From Cryptosporangium sp044454545 (lineage in GTDB: Bacteria; Actinomycetota; Actinomycetes; Mycobacteriales; Cryptosporangiaceae): a stretch of 64,000 nt of DNA. Where the stretch lies: the NCBI RefSeq assembly GCF_044454545.1, contig NZ_JBITDV010000009.1, positions 310,001-374,000 of the forward strand. The letters run 5' to 3'. Position numbers and translations under genes: made by a program. Under the pieces are notes generated by a model, which saw nothing but the letters and a program-made list of their open reading frames with translations, searched no databases and had not been told where the DNA came from. Of this stretch, positions 37,701-43,977 are shown one piece after another (position 1 is the first letter of the stretch; every line of letters begins with the position of its first letter).

Positions 37701-40283
37701 CGCCCAGTCGATCGGCACGCCGAGCGTCCAGAGCCGGGCGGCCGCGACGGCCAGGGATTCCGCGTCCGAGCCGCTCGCGGGGGCGTGCCGGAGCGAGGGC
37801 ACGACGTGCGTGGTCTTCGGTACCGACTGCCGGGTCTGTGTGGTCAGGGCCTGCCCGGGCCCGACCTCCAGGAGGACGGCTCCGGTCTCTTGCAGCGTCG
37901 AGGCGGCGGCCGCGTAGCGGACGGTGCCGCGTAGCTGGGCGGCCCAGTGGCCGGCGTCCGTGGCCTGCTCGGCGGTGATCCAGGTGCCGGTCAGGGTGGA
38001 GACGAACGGGCGGGTCGGCGGCTTCGGGCCGGCCTTGAGCACGGCCTCGCGCAGCGGCTCGACGATCGGGTCGAGCATCGCGCTGTGGAAGGCGTGCGAG
38101 GTGGGCACGGGCCGGCTCTGGACGCCTTGGCGCTCCAGGAATTCGCGGAGCACGTCGAGGTCGTCGGTCGGCCCGGCGACGACACACGACCGGGGCGCGT
38201 TCACCACGGCCAGGTCCAGTTCCGCCGGGAGCAGCGGAACCAGGTCGGCCTCGGGCATCGCCACGGCCAGCATCGAGCCGGTCGGCATCGACTGGGTCAG
38301 CCGGCCGCGGGTGGCGACCAGCTCGAGCGCGGCGGGCAGCGTGAACACCTCGGCCAGGCAGGCGGCGACGTATTCACCGACGCTGTGGCCGACCATCGCG
38401 CTGGGCTGCACGCCCCAGCTCATCCAGAGCCGGGCCAGCGCGTACTCGACGACGAACAACGCGGGCTGCGCGAATCTGGTCTGCCGGAGCCGGTCGGCCA
38501 TGGCGCGGGAGCTGATCACGTCGCTGTGCGAGCTGAACATCACCTCGCGCAGGTCGCAACCCAGGTGCGGCCGGAGCAGTTCGGCGCACTCGTCGATCGT
38601 GTCGCGCACCAGCGGCTCGAGGCGGTAGGCCTCCTCGGCCATGTCGACCTGTTGCGAGCCCTGGCCCGGGAAGAGGAACGCGACCGACGTCGTGCCCCGC
38701 ACCTCCGGGGGAGCCGGCGTGCCGACGGTCAGCTCCGCGAGCGCCCCGGCGAGGTCGCGGCACGCGACGGCGCTGCGCCGTTCCAGTGCCGGGCGGCCGG
38801 TCTGCAACGTGTAGGCGACGTCGGCCACGTCCAGTTCCGGGTGGGCGCGGAGGTGGTCGGCGAGTTCGCCGCGCATCGTCGCCAGCGCGGTGTCGGTCTT
38901 GGCCGAGAGCGGCAGGATCGACCAGGGCCGCTCGGTCGCCTCGACGGGCAGCTGCGGCGGTGCCTCTTCGACGATCACGTGGGCGTTGGTGCCGCCGATG
39001 CCGAACGAGCTGACGCCGGCCCGCTTCGGAGTGGCTTTCTCCGGCCACGGCGAGAGCTCGCAGTTGACGTAGAACGGGCTGCTGCCGAGGTCGAGGCGCG
39101 GGTTGGGGTTCTGGTAGTTCAGCGACGCGGGGATGAGCCCGTGCCGCATGGCCAGCACGGTCTTGATCAGGCCGGCCACGCCGGCCGCCGGGCCGAGGTG
39201 ACCGACGTTCGGCTTGATCGAGCCGATCGGCGTCTCTTGCACACCGACGGCCCCGGCCTGCCGGTAGGCGTTCGAGAGGGCGGTGACCTCGATCGGGTCG
39301 CCGACGGCGGTGGCGGTGCCGTGCGCCTCGACGTAACCGATCGTGTCCGGGTCGACCTGCCCGGCCACCAGCGCCTCGGCGATCACCTCGGTCTGGCCGA
39401 GGGCGCCCGGCGCGGTGAAGCTGGACCGGCGGGCGCCGTCGTTGTTGACCGCGGAACCGAGGACGATCGCCTCGATGTGGTCGCCGTCGGCGAGCGCGTC
39501 CGCGCAGCGTTTGAGCACCACCGCGCCGGCGCCGTGGCCGAAGTTGGTTCCCGACGCCGCCGCGTCGAACGTGCGGATGTGGCCGTCCTGCGCGTGCATG
39601 CTGTTCTCGGCCCAGTTCGTGCCGCCGCCGTACGGCAGCATGATGTGCGAGCCGCCGGCGATCGCCAGGTCGCACTCGCCCCTGAGCAGCGCCTGGACGC
39701 CGAGGTGGAGGGCGACCAGCGAGGTGGAGCACGCGGTGGCGAGCGAGACCGCGGGGCCGGTGAGACCGAGCGAGTAGGCGACCCGGGTAGCCACGTAGTC
39801 GGTGTGGTTGCCGAAGTCGACGGCCAGTTCGCCGACGGCGTCGGAGATCCGGCTGTTCCGGAAGACGTTCTTGAAGTGGTAATCGGACGGCCCGGTGCCG
39901 CCGAATACGCCGACGTCGCCGACGTCCTTCGCCCCGCCGTAGCCGGCGTGCCAGAGCGCGGTGTTGCACACCTCGAGAAAGATCCGTTGCTGCGGATCGG
40001 TGATCTCGGCTTCCCGGGCGCTGTAGCCGAACAGCTTGGCGTCGAAATCCTCCATGTCCTCGAGCATCGGGCGCAGCCGCACGTACCTCGGGTCGGTGAG
40101 CTGTGCCGGGGATGCCCCGGCGGCGAGGAGCTGTTCGTCCGAGAGCCGGGTGAGCGACTCGACGCCGGCCGCGAGATTGGCCCAGAGCTGGTCCAGGCCG
40201 GCGGCTCCCGGGAAGCGAACCGCCATTCCGATGATCGCGACGCGATTGTCGACGAGCTCACGGTCACGAGACTCTTGGCGCAT
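34749..40283 (-). CDS. Type I PKS module KS-AT-KR-DH-ACP
   Basis: 1844 residues from ATG 40283, chosen because GAGAGGA precedes it and the N-terminus then matches KS proteins (VAIIGMAVRFPG); an upstream in-frame start would add 26 residues. KS: Cys185 in TACSTS, His in EAHGTAT and PNVGHL. AT: Ser634 in GHSVG and HAFHS, malonyl type. KR: about residue 1158 (TGGTGGIG), with Lys, Ser and Tyr intact. DH-like domain after the KR: His1415 in SDHRMGPAGVLPG and Asp1582 in HPSLLDGAT. ACP: Ser1795 in GGNSL. It shares the unusual KR-then-DH order with the PKS at 1444, so the two modules probably share ancestry. Here the His and Pro spacing of the DH motif is kept while the Gly is shifted by one, so dehydration is plausible. 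The downstream regulator is in the same operon. Confidence 0.96.
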   Translation of the reverse strand: MRQESRDRELVDNRVAIIGMAVRFPGAAGLDQLWANLAAGVESLTRLSDEQLLAAGASPAQLTDPRYVRLRPMLEDMEDFDAKLFGYSAREAEITDPQQRIFLEVCNTALWHAGYGGAKDVGDVGVFGGTGPSDYHFKNVFRNSRISDAVGELAVDFGNHTDYVATRVAYSLGLTGPAVSLATACSTSLVALHLGVQALLRGECDLAIAGGSHIMLPYGGGTNWAENSMHAQDGHIRTFDAAASGTNFGHGAGAVVLKRCADALADGDHIEAIVLGSAVNNDGARRSSFTAPGALGQTEVIAEALVAGQVDPDTIGYVEAHGTATAVGDPIEVTALSNAYRQAGAVGVQETPIGSIKPNVGHLGPAAGVAGLIKTVLAMRHGLIPASLNYQNPNPRLDLGSSPFYVNCELSPWPEKATPKRAGVSSFGIGGTNAHVIVEEAPPQLPVEATERPWSILPLSAKTDTALATMRGELADHLRAHPELDVADVAYTLQTGRPALERRSAVACRDLAGALAELTVGTPAPPEVRGTTSVAFLFPGQGSQQVDMAEEAYRLEPLVRDTIDECAELLRPHLGCDLREVMFSSHSDVISSRAMADRLRQTRFAQPALFVVEYALARLWMSWGVQPSAMVGHSVGEYVAACLAEVFTLPAALELVATRGRLTQSMPTGSMLAVAMPEADLVPLLPAELDLAVVNAPRSCVVAGPTDDLDVLREFLERQGVQSRPVPTSHAFHSAMLDPIVEPLREAVLKAGPKPPTRPFVSTLTGTWITAEQATDAGHWAAQLRGTVRYAAAASTLQETGAVLLEVGPGQALTTQTRQSVPKTTHVVPSLRHAPASGSDAESLAVAAARLWTLGVPIDWASQRDGGRRRRLALPTYPYERRRYWVDPDVGPADEARDEADAATGGTKFLPAEEAASIPVWRRRALPTARPASDAPASWLIFSPGDGPAEALAAELRGRGAGTFRVSAGDGFADLGDGRFQIDPGSRSDYDALLQALDAGPGAPTSVLHGLTTDPAGPAPLGFAEVDAVRESGFYSLLFLMQAWQERWPDRSADIRVLTSNSCNVSGAESVDPAKALLRGPCLVVPNESPLINCQLIDVTQTAESTGTDVDALLAELSTVPADRIVAYRAGRRWVSAHEKTSLPARVDLPRLLRRRGVYLITGGTGGIGLATAKELARTAAARLVLVSRTALPPTAEWDEYLASHPAGDPLSVRIRAVREIEQLGGEVLALAADIADEEAMQMVVDTAKDRFGRIDGVFHAAGLTSEGLALLRTRDRAEPVLTPKVEGTLVIDRLLGDEIDLLVLYSSVVAVNGDYGLVDYCAANAFLDAYAQTPHSRRRHTIAINWCGWSGVGMLSEADSGSPAFWLLERNLDPVGSVHPLLGRRDLATGTGPEDDVVFYKQIAPDFHWVISDHRMGPAGVLPGVAYVEIIRAAYAEAVGAGPMEVRDLIFTRPLAVTGRRELRVAGTRVATGRIDFVVSSRSLDTGDSAWEQHASGSARPGEESGEPARHDVEALVKRCALANWKPEPDVVGKAAITFGPHWQVFKVIHAGHDEHVSELELPAGLDADLGDFGLHPSLLDGATALSLDMSDIVSEGQSWLPLAYDRVVVRDRLPARFFSHGRSRGPGGPGQDLASFDFALLAEDGRELVTIENFTVRVVDTEAVISVANGTADAPAATPDGAAQPATSDRLLTKAQGIDLTWRILNGTGEAQYVVSREPLAARAARLAGFATAVASADARELAGVAQRRADGPGFTAEPATETEEGLRTLWMDAFGVELLGLDEEFMTLGGNSLVAVQLAVRIRDKFNVTVSGVVVLEYPTVRTLAQLVDRRIAERDSGADR

Positions 40284-40468
40284 CGCAGATCCTCTCGGGC
40301 TGACTTGGCAGGCGGAAGGTCCTCCCGGCCGGAGAATAGAAATGCGCTCAGCCGCAGGCACGCCCCGAGAACAAGTGACACCGCGGCATCCTCTGTTTTG
40401 GGGACGTGCCCGTAGCGGCGGTCGGTGGGCACGATGGAAAGCCCGATATCGATCGAGAGGCTGGAGCC
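40284..40468. promoter_or_regulatory. Divergent promoter region between PKS and thioesterase
   Basis: 185 bp between divergent starts. GTGCCC at 40406-40411 and GGGCAC at 40427-40432 form an inverted repeat with a 15-bp spacer, close to the thioesterase start; the upstream octamer GGGACGTG also occurs at 11908 in the other divergent promoter. Ribosome binding sites are GAGAGGA for the PKS and GAGAGG (40455-40460) for the thioesterase. Specific promoter boxes cannot be assigned. Confidence 0.35.
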
Positions 40469-41233
40469 GTGCGTGGTCACCCGCTGAGCGCAGAGTCCGA
40501 CCACGCGCTGTCCGGTCCGTGGTTCGTGCCGATGACCGAAGCGGCGGCTCCGGTCCGCGTTCTCGGGTTCCCGCACGCCGGCGCCGGGTGCGCGGCCTTC
40601 GCGGGTTGCGTCGAGGAACTACCCCCGGGCGTCGGCCTCTGGGCCTTGAACCTGCCCGGCCGGCAGGCCCGGTTCAGCGAACCCTCGATCACCGACCTCG
40701 ACCTGCTGGTCGACGCCGTCGTCCGAGATCTGCCCGCGCACCCCTACGTGCTGCTCGGCTACTGCTCGGGGGCCTTGCTGGCCTTCCTGGTCGCTCGCGC
40801 GGCCGCCGACCGGGGCCTTCTCCAGCCGCGGGCCCTGATCGTGGCCTCGTATCCCGCCCCGCACCTGGCGAGGCCGGCCCAGGACCTGCACGAGCTGCCG
40901 TCGGCCGACTTCTGGGAGCGGATCCAGGCGCTCGGCGGGTTCCCGCCCGTGCTGGCCCGGCAGCCGGACTTCCGGGCGGTCTTCGAGCCGGCGCTGCGGG
41001 CCGACTACGCGGCGATGGCGGCGTTCAGGTATCGAAGCGGGCCGCCGCTGAGCGTCCCCATCGTCGCGGTTGCCGGAGAACGCGACGACAGCCTGCCCGA
41101 AGCCCACCTCCACGGGTGGGCGGAGCAGACCTCGGCCGGGTTCCGCCTGGAACTGGTGGACGGTGACCACTGGCTGCTGGAGGGTGGCGGCGCCGAGCTG
41201 ATGCGCGTCGCGGCCGGCGAGTGCGGGCCATGA
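40469..41233 (+). CDS. Type II thioesterase with Cys nucleophile
   Basis: 254 residues from GTG 40469, preceded by GAGAGG; an open frame reaches back to 40406 but would add a non-conserved stretch. Family features are VLGFPHAGAGCAAF, LPGRQARF, a late Asp in GERDDS and catalytic His in GDHWLL. The nucleophile elbow reads GYCSG, so Cys replaces the usual Ser, a change seen in a minority of thioesterases and often slowing hydrolysis or favouring acyl transfer. It overlaps the carrier-protein gene (ATGA), so enzyme and carrier are probably made in equal amounts and may work together. It might release, shuttle or edit a chain on that carrier. Confidence 0.92.
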   Translation: MRGHPLSAESDHALSGPWFVPMTEAAAPVRVLGFPHAGAGCAAFAGCVEELPPGVGLWALNLPGRQARFSEPSITDLDLLVDAVVRDLPAHPYVLLGYCSGALLAFLVARAAADRGLLQPRALIVASYPAPHLARPAQDLHELPSADFWERIQALGGFPPVLARQPDFRAVFEPALRADYAAMAAFRYRSGPPLSVPIVAVAGERDDSLPEAHLHGWAEQTSAGFRLELVDGDHWLLEGGGAELMRVAAGECGP

Positions 41234-41499
41234 GCGGGCTCGGTGAGCGGATCCGGGTGGCCTTCGAGGCCCGGCGGCCCGGCCGGGCCACGCTGCCGTC
41301 GGATCGGAACTTCTTCGAGGCGGGCTACACGTCGGTGTTGCTGGCCGCGGTGGTCGGCGAACTCGCCGAGGACGGTGTCCGGCTCAGCCTGGTCGATGTG
41401 TTCCGGTATCCCACGCTGGCCGCGCTCACCGAGGAACTGCAGGCCCGCGCCGCCGGCGGCCCGGCGGCCCCGGCGGCGATGCTGCCCTGGCAGGCCTGA
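41230..41499 (+). CDS. Discrete carrier protein (PCP/ACP)
   Basis: 89 residues from ATG 41230, overlapping the thioesterase stop (ATGA). The motif NFFEAGYTSVLLAAVVGEL contains phosphopantetheine Ser35, with GYTS replacing GGxS/GxDS, followed by VDVFRYPTLAALTEEL, the usual helix III-IV end of NRPS/PKS carriers. It ends in an Ala/Pro-rich tail. As a standalone carrier coupled to a Cys thioesterase it may hold a starter or transfer intermediate, or serve the carrier-less KS-AT at 11989. The cargo is unknown. Confidence 0.88.
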   Translation: MSGLGERIRVAFEARRPGRATLPSDRNFFEAGYTSVLLAAVVGELAEDGVRLSLVDVFRYPTLAALTEELQARAAGGPAAPAAMLPWQA

Positions 41500-41572
41500 G
41501 CCCCGGCTCGCTCTGGGGCCACGCGGTCTGGGCCTCGTGCGGTCCGGGGCCCGGCTCGGTCCGGGGTCCGGT

Positions 41573-41860
41573 TCAGATCGGGTCCGGCGGTCGGTCCAGC
41601 ATCCTGACCGAAGACAGCCGGAGCGACGGCGTACTGCGGATGAGCGTGTAAGCGGCGCACTCGCCGAGGCACAGCGCGCCCTCGGCGTCCTCGGCGGTGA
41701 CGAAGGCGACCGCGATGACCTGCGCCGACTGCCGTTCGGCCCGGACGTGCTCGACCCGGCCGCCACCGTCGGAGGCCCGGCGGAGGGTCTCGGCGATGAC
41801 CTCGGTGGAAGGCACGGCCTCCGTCTCGAGAACGTCGAGCCGCACAACGATGGCGTACAT
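41573..41860 (-). CDS. Small protein of unknown function
   Basis: 95 residues from ATG 41860, with GGAGG 6 bases upstream; a GTG two codons earlier overlaps that site. Not recognised as a named family. The sequence looks folded and alternates beta and alpha segments (MYAIVVRLDVLE, then VIAETLRRA, then AQVIAVAFVTAED, then EGALCLGECAAYTLIR), as in a ferredoxin-like fold. It contains two Cys, in CLGEC. It lies on the opposite strand between the carrier protein and the second regulator, and has a strong ribosome binding site and coding-like codon use. It may be a small regulatory or sensor protein of the cluster. Confidence 0.65.
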   Translation of the reverse strand: MYAIVVRLDVLETEAVPSTEVIAETLRRASDGGGRVEHVRAERQSAQVIAVAFVTAEDAEGALCLGECAAYTLIRSTPSLRLSSVRMLDRPPDPI

Positions 41861-41913
41861 ACGCACCCTCCACGCCTGACTGATTGCGGCAGACTTCGAT
41901 TGTCAACTTGTGG

Positions 41914-41928
41914 TAACGGAGATTGCCG
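41914..41928 (+). promoter_or_regulatory. Putative operator, 15-bp motif copy 1
   Basis: TAACGGAGATTGCCG, 114 bp before the regulator gene at 42042. A copy with one change (T for G at position 8) lies in inverted orientation at 43031-43045, before the secreted-peptide gene. Both are in short intergenic regions flanking the regulator, so it may bind both, including its own promoter. Confidence 0.5.
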
Positions 41929-42041
41929 TCCGGTGGGATCATGTGGCAGTTAAATGTCAAAAGGTATTTTCAGCACAAAGAGACATAGACGGCGTGCGCT
42001 AGACTTCCGACGCGTCCCTCCGCTATGGAGAGAGATGGTCT

Positions 42042-43019
42042 ATGGCGAGCATTTCGTTAGCCGATGTGCACCCGAAGTTGGCCGAGGCGTACGCAGCACT
42101 ACTCGAGCATCCGAACGGTGATCTCGCCGACTTCGCCGCTCGGCTCGGCGTCGATGAGTCCGCGGCCCGTGGTCTGCTCGACCGGCTGGCGGCCATGTCG
42201 CTGGTCGAGGAGCGCGAGCGGGAGTACGTCGCGCTGAGTCCCCTTCTCGCCATGCAGCAACTCATCCTCCGGGAACGCTCCCTCATGGAGCAGCGGCAGG
42301 AGTTCTTGCGCGAGAGCTACCTGACCCTCACCCAGTTGATGCCGAACTGGGTGGATCGCCGTCCCGGCGACGCCGCGCCTCCCCTCATCGAGGAGATCAC
42401 CGATCTGGCTGCCGTCCGCCGGCGGATCGAGGAACTGGCCGTCGGTGCACAGCACGAACTCCTGGCCTTGACGCCGCCCGCGCGCGATCCGCACGCGTCC
42501 CGTGCGGCCGCCCGGGCGGTCGACCGCAGTGTGCTGGACCGTGGCGTGGTGATGCGGACCGTCTACCCGGAGTCGATCGTGGAGGACGCCGGGGCCTATG
42601 CCTACGCCGAGGAACTGGCCGCCGCCGGCGGACTCGTTCGCCTCTGCCCCAGCCTGCCGACGCGGCTGATGCTGGTGGATCGGCTCGTCGCGGTGGTGCC
42701 GCACGAGCCGCAGGACGGCACGCGCGGCTGCGTGATCCTCACCCACCCCGGCACGGTGGCCGCACTGGTCTCGCTGTTCGACGCGTACTGGGACGCCGGT
42801 CGCGCGGTGTCGGCGGTCGTCGACGACGACGAGTGCTCGGCCATGGAACGCGCCGTGCTGCGGCTGCTCCAGCAGGGCATGAAGGATGACGCCGTGGCCC
42901 GCCAGATGTGCCTCTCGGTGCGGACGATCAGACGCTGCATTGCCGACCTGATGATGCGCCTGGACGCATCGTCGCGTTTCGAGCTGGGCGTCGGGGCCGT
43001 GCAACGCGGTTGGCTCTGA
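42042..43019 (+). CDS. LuxR-family regulator with N-terminal winged helix; TTA-containing gene
   Basis: 325 residues, ATG 42042 with GGAGAGAG upstream. The N-terminus (about 1-65) is TrmB/MarR-like winged helix (LLEHPNGDLADFAARLGVDESAARGLLDRL). The middle is a sensor-like region, and the C-terminal 65 residues are a LuxR helix-turn-helix (MKDDAVARQMCLSVRTIRRCIADLMMRL). It is a paralogue in layout of the regulator at 33678. Codon 6 is TTA (42057-42059), a very rare codon here; in streptomycetes such codons make expression depend on the bldA tRNA. It is transcribed towards the peptide and two-component genes. Likely a cluster-situated regulator. Confidence 0.9.
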   Translation: MASISLADVHPKLAEAYAALLEHPNGDLADFAARLGVDESAARGLLDRLAAMSLVEEREREYVALSPLLAMQQLILRERSLMEQRQEFLRESYLTLTQLMPNWVDRRPGDAAPPLIEEITDLAAVRRRIEELAVGAQHELLALTPPARDPHASRAAARAVDRSVLDRGVVMRTVYPESIVEDAGAYAYAEELAAAGGLVRLCPSLPTRLMLVDRLVAVVPHEPQDGTRGCVILTHPGTVAALVSLFDAYWDAGRAVSAVVDDDECSAMERAVLRLLQQGMKDDAVARQMCLSVRTIRRCIADLMMRLDASSRFELGVGAVQRGWL

Positions 43020-43030
43020 GCGGTTGTAAC

Positions 43031-43045
43031 CGGCAATATCCGTTA
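43031..43045 (-). promoter_or_regulatory. Putative operator, 15-bp motif copy 2
   Basis: Minus-strand TAACGGATATTGCCG, 14 of 15 bases identical to 41914-41928. It begins 12 bases after the regulator stop and 122 bases before the secreted-peptide start. The two oppositely oriented copies bracket the regulator gene. Confidence 0.5.
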
Positions 43046-43166
43046 TGACCGGCGTGGCATCGTGCTGCCATGACAACGCGTTTCGTCCCCGGACTTAGTG
43101 ACAGGCCACTGACGGTCTGGTTCTGTTCAGCTATCACAGTCAGGATTGCGTTACGGGGTGTATCAG

Positions 43167-43337
43167 ATGCATATCCGAATTGTTAGCGCCATTGTCGCCT
43201 TCCTCTTCTCTTTCTTCGTCGCGCTCACGGTGAATCCCGCCAGTGCGAACGCCGGCACCGAACGCAGTGGCATCTCGAGCGTGGCTCCGGCCTCCGAACC
43301 CGGTGACTGCTGGAGCACCGAGTGGGGCTCGCGGTAG
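43167..43337 (+). CDS. Small secreted peptide (signal peptide plus about 27-residue mature part)
   Basis: 56 residues from ATG 43167; an in-frame start seven codons earlier would only lengthen the hydrophilic front. Residues 1-29 form a textbook signal peptide: one Arg, a hydrophobic core (VSAIVAFLFSFFVALTV) and an AxA-type cleavage site after ANA. The predicted mature peptide is about 27 residues, Ser/Glu-rich, with one Cys and two Trp near the C-terminus (GDCWSTEWGSR). Base composition is lower in GC than the neighbours. It sits 18 bases before a response-regulator gene with a kinase after it, the layout of a peptide-sensing circuit. No known family is recognised; it could also be an exported precursor. 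Confidence 0.65.
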   Translation: MHIRIVSAIVAFLFSFFVALTVNPASANAGTERSGISSVAPASEPGDCWSTEWGSR

Positions 43338-43355
43338 AGCTGACCGGCCGGCGAA

Positions 43356-43976
43356 ATGGTCACCGTCGACGTTGTAGATGATCATGCGATCAGCCGCTGG
43401 GGCCTCCAGCGCGCTCTGGATGGCGCGGGTGACATCGAAGTCACCGGCCTGTTCGGTGCGGTGGGGGAGCTCAAAGCGAGCTGGTGCCGGTTCCCGGCTC
43501 CCGATGTGGTGGTACTCGACCTCTACCTCGCCGACGATCTTCCGTGCGTCGACGTGGTGGCCGACCTCAGCCGGCTCGCGCCGGTGCTCACCGTGTCGGC
43601 CTCCCGACGCCCCGGCGACGTCGCCGTGTGCCGGGGAGCCGGCGCGCGCGGCTTCGTCCACAAGGGCTCGTCACCCGAGACGCTCGTCGCGGCGGTACGG
43701 AGCATCCAACGCGGTGGACTGTTCTTCCACGGGTACGACGAGCCCGAGCCCGCGGCGACGACGCTGAGCAACCTCTCGCCGCGGGAGCGGCAGGTGCTCG
43801 CCTACATCGCCGCCGGCTACACCCATGAGCAGGCCGCCCGCAGGATGGGCGTCAGCCGGCACACCGTGGACACGTACGTCAAGCGCCTGAGAGCCAAGGT
43901 GGGGGACGGCAACAAGGCCCACCTGACCCGGATGGCGCTGCTCGCGAACGTGTCGGTGGATCCGGACGGGACGTGA
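43356..43976 (+). CDS. NarL/FixJ-type response regulator
   Basis: 206 residues. The receiver domain (1-120) has the acidic pair DDH near residue 8, phospho-acceptor Asp in VVLDLYL near residue 50, a Ser in place of the switch Thr region (TVSAS) and conserved Lys in VHKGSS. The C-terminal LuxR-type helix-turn-helix (LSPRERQVLAYIAAGYTHEQAARRMGVSRHTVDTYVKRLR) starts near residue 140. The next gene starts one base after its stop codon and encodes the kinase. It lies right after the secreted-peptide gene. It probably activates or represses promoters in the cluster; targets are not visible from the sequence. Confidence 0.93.
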   Translation: MVTVDVVDDHAISRWGLQRALDGAGDIEVTGLFGAVGELKASWCRFPAPDVVVLDLYLADDLPCVDVVADLSRLAPVLTVSASRRPGDVAVCRGAGARGFVHKGSSPETLVAAVRSIQRGGLFFHGYDEPEPAATTLSNLSPRERQVLAYIAAGYTHEQAARRMGVSRHTVDTYVKRLRAKVGDGNKAHLTRMALLANVSVDPDGT

Positions 43977-43977
43977 A

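Noticed and set aside
41500..41572. GC-rich imperfect repeats after the discrete carrier gene
   Set aside because: Several GTCCGGGG-like copies could fold, but no single convincing stem was found, so no terminator is claimed.
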